Assembly (NCBI GenBank): GCA_031280945.1
Contig: JAITGB010000048.1
Coordinates: forward strand, 1-8,840
Length of the DNA: 8,840 nt
Reading direction: 5' to 3'
Origin: Spirochaetales bacterium
Lineage (GTDB): Bacteria; Spirochaetota; Spirochaetia; DTKZ01
Positions 6,015 through 8,840 of the stretch are shown in pieces. Below the pieces are notes generated by a model that was given only the letters and a program-made list of their open reading frames with translations, was not told where the DNA came from and ran no database searches. The number at the start of each line of letters is the position of its first letter. Positions within the stretch are counted from its first letter, which is position 1. The position numbers and the translations under genes were made by a program.

Positions 6015-8363
6015 ATGGGAATACCGGCACTAAAAAAACTCTGCGCCCTCATCCTCCTCCTCGCGGGAACAGGTTCGGCGCTGTACGGCGAAATTACTTT
6101 TGGCGGCGTTACCCTGTCGCGCAAAAACAGACTGCTTTTTCAGGCGCTCGCCGAGGGCCGCGGACATGAGACCTACCGCACCCTCTTTCTGGCCGACCTC
6201 GAATCCGGCTCGCGCAGCCAGCTCACGTTTTTTCCCGAAGACATACACTTTCTCCCCGGTACAGGAGGACTGCAAATCCAAAACCGCTACGGCGTTTTCA
6301 GGACGGACAAAGACTTTTCCCGCATTACCCCGCTGGACAGGTTTCCCTCCTTTCTTACCGGAAAACAGGTGCGTAACGGCAAAATGCCGCCGGTCTCCAC
6401 CTCGCCCGACGGACGCTTTATCCTGTACATCGAAGAGACAAGCCCCGCCTACGGAAACCTCCTCCTCTTTGACAGCTATTCCAGCAAAGTCGAAACAGTC
6501 TCGCGCAGGGTGGAACTCTCCTTTGAGGGGCCTGCAGCCGAATGGTCCCCGGACTCCCGCTTTTTCGTGTACGCGCGGGACAGGGGCCTGTACTATTTTT
6601 CCATCGAATACTTTCTCTCAGGACGGCACCTCGCGGAAAACTTCCGCCGCATAGGAGGAGGAGGACTCTCCTCCCTGCGCTGGGGCAAAAACAACGAACT
6701 CTACCTTATATCAGGCACCCTCATCTACAAAATGAAGGCATCGGAATTCTTTACCCGCACCCTCTATCAAACCCTCATACGGGGCAGCGAAACAGTCGGA
6801 AAAATTCCCTTCTCCTTTGACCCCAACTTCGACAAATTCTGGATTTCCCCGGACGGAAATTACATAGTCCTGTGCATGGACGGACGGAACGTTTTCCTCT
6901 ACACCCTGCTCAAAGACGATTACCTGGGCGGAGAGAGCATCAGCCTGCCCTACCTCTACCTCCCCCGCAATACACGAGTGCGCAGCCTCGCGTGGGGCGG
7001 CGGCGTTATTACCCTCCTCACCCTGCGCATGGAAAAAGGAGAAGAAGAAACCTCCATTTACCGCATCAACCTCGCCGAAAGAGCCACCGCGTTCAGGAAA
7101 AACCCCGAAACAGACGTAAGCGCCCTTGTCCTCTCGCCGGACGAAGCCAGCGTAGCCCTCCTGAAAGACAACTCCATAGAAATACGCGACTACACGAACT
7201 GGCAGCTTCGCACAAACATAGTTACCGAAAAACCCCTCAAAGCAGTATGGGCCGGAGATAACATCATCGTAGGGGATTCAAATTTTATCCGCAGCGTCTC
7301 CACGCAGAACGGCGAATCGCGCATCATCTGCCTCTCCCAGCCCGACAGCTTCGGCCTCAAGGGCGAAACAGTCCATATTACAGCGCGCGGCGCCGGAAGA
7401 ACCTATGACCCCGACTCAAATACATGGCAGACCACACACGTAAACGCCCTTGACCCCTTTGCCGCTCCCCCCCCCCCCGCCACCAGCAGCCCCGCCCTTG
7501 ACCCGGTTTCCACCGCGACAAGCGCCTACCGCATATTTCTCGACACCCTCCCCTCCGGCCCCCTGCGCAACACAATCATGGTGCGCAGCCTCAAAGGAGA
7601 AGGCACCTACGCCCTGTTCTCCGGCCAAAGAGACCTGTACGAACCCCTCAGCGCGAGCGCACCAGACGAGAAAATCGAATTTACGAATTTCAACCACGGC
7701 TCACGAATGCACAGACGCGAAGTCTCCTTTGTCTTTAACGCCATAGACTCCGTTGACGGCCTCCAGCAAGTCCTCGAAATCCTCGCGCAGTACAAAATCA
7801 AAGCCACCTTCTTTATCAACGGAGACTTCATCCGCCGCAACCCCGACGCCGTACGCGAAATCGCCGACTCCGGCCACGAAACCGGCTCCCTCTTCTTTGC
7901 GTATTTCAACATAACCGACCCCCGGTTTGAAGTAACAGACCACTTTATCCAGCAGGGCCTCGCCCGCAACGAAGACGAATACTACGCCGCCACAGGAAAA
8001 GAACTTTCCCTCCTCTGGCACGCCCCCTATTATTTTATCCGCAGCGACATCATAGAAGCCGCCCAAAAACCCGGCTATATGTACATAGGCCGGGACGTAG
8101 ACAGCCTCGACTGGGTAGCCCGGCGCGGCGACTCTGGCGTCAACAGACTCTACTACCTCTCCTCCGACCTCGTAGAGCGCGTGCTCGAACAAAAAAAACC
8201 CGGCTCCATCATCTCCATGAGCCTCGGCCGGCCCGACGAATCGCTCGACGACAACAAACGCGAAGATTACCTCTTTCAAAAACTGGAACTGCTCATAAAC
8301 CAGCTCATCGCGCGCGGCTACGAAATTGTCCCCGTCTCCACACTCGTAGACCATGCGCGGTAA
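6015..8363 (+). CDS. Secreted beta-propeller-like protein with degenerate polysaccharide-deacetylase (NodB) domain
   Basis: From the ATG at 6015 the protein has 782 residues; the frame is also open from a TTG at 5994, but the ATG gives a clean signal peptide (KKLCALILLLAGTGSALYG, about residues 8-24), so export to periplasm or surface is inferred. Residues about 25-480 contain recurrent TolB/WD40-like strands such as STSPDGRFILYIEE, EWSPDSRFFVYARD and WISPDGNYIVLCMD, suggesting a beta-propeller. A Pro/Ala/Ser linker (about 482-505) is encoded through a C12 tract. Residues about 565-782 follow the NodB fold (KATFFINGDFIRRNPDAVREIADSGHETG, DVDSLDW), but the catalytic motifs are altered: TFDDG is VFNAI (573-577), the two metal histidines are Leu626 and Tyr630, RxP is HAP (669-671) and the last-motif His is Ser736. 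It is therefore probably a non-catalytic carbohydrate- or peptidoglycan-binding domain. No Shine-Dalgarno sequence; TATAAT (6011-6016) overlaps the ATG. Confidence 0.88.
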   Translation: MGIPALKKLCALILLLAGTGSALYGEITFGGVTLSRKNRLLFQALAEGRGHETYRTLFLADLESGSRSQLTFFPEDIHFLPGTGGLQIQNRYGVFRTDKDFSRITPLDRFPSFLTGKQVRNGKMPPVSTSPDGRFILYIEETSPAYGNLLLFDSYSSKVETVSRRVELSFEGPAAEWSPDSRFFVYARDRGLYYFSIEYFLSGRHLAENFRRIGGGGLSSLRWGKNNELYLISGTLIYKMKASEFFTRTLYQTLIRGSETVGKIPFSFDPNFDKFWISPDGNYIVLCMDGRNVFLYTLLKDDYLGGESISLPYLYLPRNTRVRSLAWGGGVITLLTLRMEKGEEETSIYRINLAERATAFRKNPETDVSALVLSPDEASVALLKDNSIEIRDYTNWQLRTNIVTEKPLKAVWAGDNIIVGDSNFIRSVSTQNGESRIICLSQPDSFGLKGETVHITARGAGRTYDPDSNTWQTTHVNALDPFAAPPPPATSSPALDPVSTATSAYRIFLDTLPSGPLRNTIMVRSLKGEGTYALFSGQRDLYEPLSASAPDEKIEFTNFNHGSRMHRREVSFVFNAIDSVDGLQQVLEILAQYKIKATFFINGDFIRRNPDAVREIADSGHETGSLFFAYFNITDPRFEVTDHFIQQGLARNEDEYYAATGKELSLLWHAPYYFIRSDIIEAAQKPGYMYIGRDVDSLDWVARRGDSGVNRLYYLSSDLVERVLEQKKPGSIISMSLGRPDESLDDNKREDYLFQKLELLINQLIARGYEIVPVSTLVDHAR
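7467..7478 (+). repeat. C12 homopolymer within the coding sequence
   Basis: Twelve consecutive C encode Pro485-Pro488 in the linker between the propeller and NodB parts. The frame is open at this length. One extra C brings in a TGA at 7499-7501; one fewer C runs to a TAG at 7744-7746. Either change removes the NodB domain. Tracts of this type vary in length in treponemes and other bacteria. Confidence 0.9.
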
Positions 8364-8375
8364 AACGTAAAAAGA

Positions 8376-8508
8376 ATTTGGGCGCATCCCCGCATTTTTT
8401 TTGCCTCCGGCAAAAAAAATGCACGGTCGGGCTTTGCGGGGCTTCGGTCTTTTTCCGGTGGAAAAAGACGCCTTCGGCCCCCTCCAATCCCTTGCGCGCC
8501 CACGGCCC
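8376..8508 (+). repeat. Long copy of the GGGCGCATCCC...GCGCCC intergenic repeat
   Basis: Starts ATTTGGGCGCATCCCC (8376-8391) and ends AATCCCTTGCGCGCCCACGGCCC (8486-8508); GGGCGC (8380-8385) can pair with GCGCCC (8496-8501). Inside are two perfect hairpins: a 14-bp stem with T8/A8 and a TCC loop (8392-8405 with 8409-8422) and a 10-bp stem with GGT loop (8447-8456 with 8460-8469). Between them lies CGGTCGGGCTTTGCGGGG. It begins about 12 bp after the stop of the propeller/NodB gene. The hairpins lack a following T run, so a classical terminator is not evident. Confidence 0.8.
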
Positions 8509-8510
8509 AA

Positions 8511-8536
8511 GGCGCAAGCCCTAACGGGCTTGCGCC
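8511..8536. repeat. Perfect 11-bp-stem hairpin
   Basis: GGCGCAAGCCC (8511-8521), loop TAAC, GGGCTTGCGCC (8526-8536). Strong GC-rich stem directly after the long repeat copy. No T run follows on either strand, so it is not a typical intrinsic terminator. Confidence 0.8.
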
Positions 8537-8560
8537 TGTACCCGTACCCCCTCTAACTAA

Positions 8561-8628
8561 AGCAATTCACACCGGAAAAAAACCTGAAAAAGGACAGCCT
8601 TCCGGTAAAGGTAACAGTGTAAATTGCT
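8561..8628 (-). other. Nested inverted repeats, candidate structured RNA or repeat module
   Basis: An outer 12-base arm at 8561-8572 pairs with 8617-8628 with one mismatch; inside, CCGGAA (8572-8577) pairs with TTCCGG (8600-8605), and a short CCT/AGG pair lies within that. The one imperfect position of the outer stem is C-A on the plus strand but a G-U wobble on the minus strand, which would favour a minus-strand RNA. Function unknown; it could be part of the surrounding repeat cluster. Confidence 0.45.
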
Positions 8629-8700
8629 CCTCCCGCACAGGGCGGCTGCATTTGCCGCCACTATACAAAATTGAATTGCGCGAAGCGCAAAAAGCCCATA

Positions 8701-8806
8701 GGGCGCAAGGGATAGAAGCGGAAATCCCGCAGGAATTGCGGAGCAATTCCGAGGAATTGGAGCGGATAGCCCGGTTTTTTGCGGCAAAGCCGCAAAAAAT
8801 GCGCAA
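8701..8806 (-). repeat. Inverted, divergent copy of the intergenic repeat
   Basis: Read on the minus strand it runs GCGCA, T6 hairpin (11-bp stem, 8775-8785 with 8789-8799), CCGGGCTATCCGCTCCAATT, a GGAATTGC/GCAATTCC hairpin (8732-8739 with 8743-8750), GGGATTTCCGCTTCTATCCC, TTGCGCCC. The order (GCGCA, T-run hairpin, CGGGCT, CCAAT, second hairpin, ATCCCTTGCGC) matches the long copy at 8376-8508, in opposite orientation, with different sequence in the hairpins. Confidence 0.65.
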
Positions 8807-8840
8807 AGAATCTTCAAAAAAAGTAAATGCAGTAGCCCTG

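Larger units (their letters stand above)
8364..8840. other. Non-coding, hairpin-rich intergenic region
   Basis: No credible gene is seen in these 477 bases. The region is a chain of short inverted repeats: the long repeat copy (8376-8508), an 11-bp-stem hairpin (8511-8536), a nested fold (8561-8628), GGCGGC/GCCGCC (8641-8659), TTGCGC/GCGCAA with GAA loop (8676-8690), GCCC/GGGC with ATA loop (8694-8704), and the inverted repeat copy (8701-8806). The open frames across it on the minus strand follow repeat sequence and show no protein features. Base composition turns more AT-rich beyond 8540. Confidence 0.75.

Noticed and set aside
8392..8422. Intrinsic terminator for the propeller/NodB gene
   Set aside because: The hairpin is strong but its T8 lies inside the 5' arm and no T run follows the stem on the plus strand; it is a repeat module, although an effect on transcription is possible.
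7701..8510. 269-codon open frame on the minus strand opposite the NodB-like domain
   Set aside because: Shadow of a C-rich coding strand; low-complexity Gly/Val/Phe-rich translation, no start signals, and it runs into the intergenic repeat.
8376..8806. CRISPR array
   Set aside because: Repeats are few, differ in length and sequence, and are inverted to each other; no regular spacers and no cas genes.
8557..8817. 86-codon minus-strand open frame across the terminal repeats
   Set aside because: Made almost entirely of hairpin repeat sequence, no ribosome site; likely to be annotated as a hypothetical protein by software but not supported.

Overview
The window looks like chromosomal DNA of a spirochaete, most likely a Treponema-like member of the Treponemataceae. 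This is an inference. It rests on moderate-to-high GC coding sequence, an unnamed spirochaete-type helical protein directly ahead of argS, a short FtsK with long acidic linkers, several genes that start next to a -10 box without a Shine-Dalgarno sequence, and hairpin-rich intergenic repeats. No phage, transposase, CRISPR, tRNA or rRNA gene was recognised.

Layout. Positions 1-410 (minus) hold the 5' end of argS, cut by the window edge. Positions 422-2194 (minus) hold a 590-residue protein of unknown function, 11 bp upstream of argS and probably in the same operon. A 192-bp divergent intergenic region (2195-2386) carries a short copy of an intergenic repeat and the start signals of both neighbours. 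Positions 2387-4789 (plus) encode FtsK/SpoIIIE DNA translocase. It converges on, and overlaps by 4 bp, an RraA/HMG-aldolase-like gene at 4786-5523 (minus). Divergent from that gene is a 79-residue double-CxxC zinc-ribbon protein (5667-5906). Next comes a secreted two-domain protein (6015-8363): a beta-propeller-like N-terminal part, a proline linker encoded by twelve consecutive C, and a C-terminal NodB polysaccharide-deacetylase fold in which nearly all catalytic and metal-binding residues are replaced. The last ~475 bp (8364-8840) are non-coding and packed with hairpins, including two inverted copies of the intergenic repeat family around another folded segment.

The genes do not form one pathway: translation (argS), chromosome segregation (ftsK), small-molecule metabolism (RraA-like) and envelope biology (pseudo-deacetylase) sit side by side. 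The points of most interest are the apparently dead deacetylase domain, the C12 tract that could switch that domain off, and the modular hairpin repeats.
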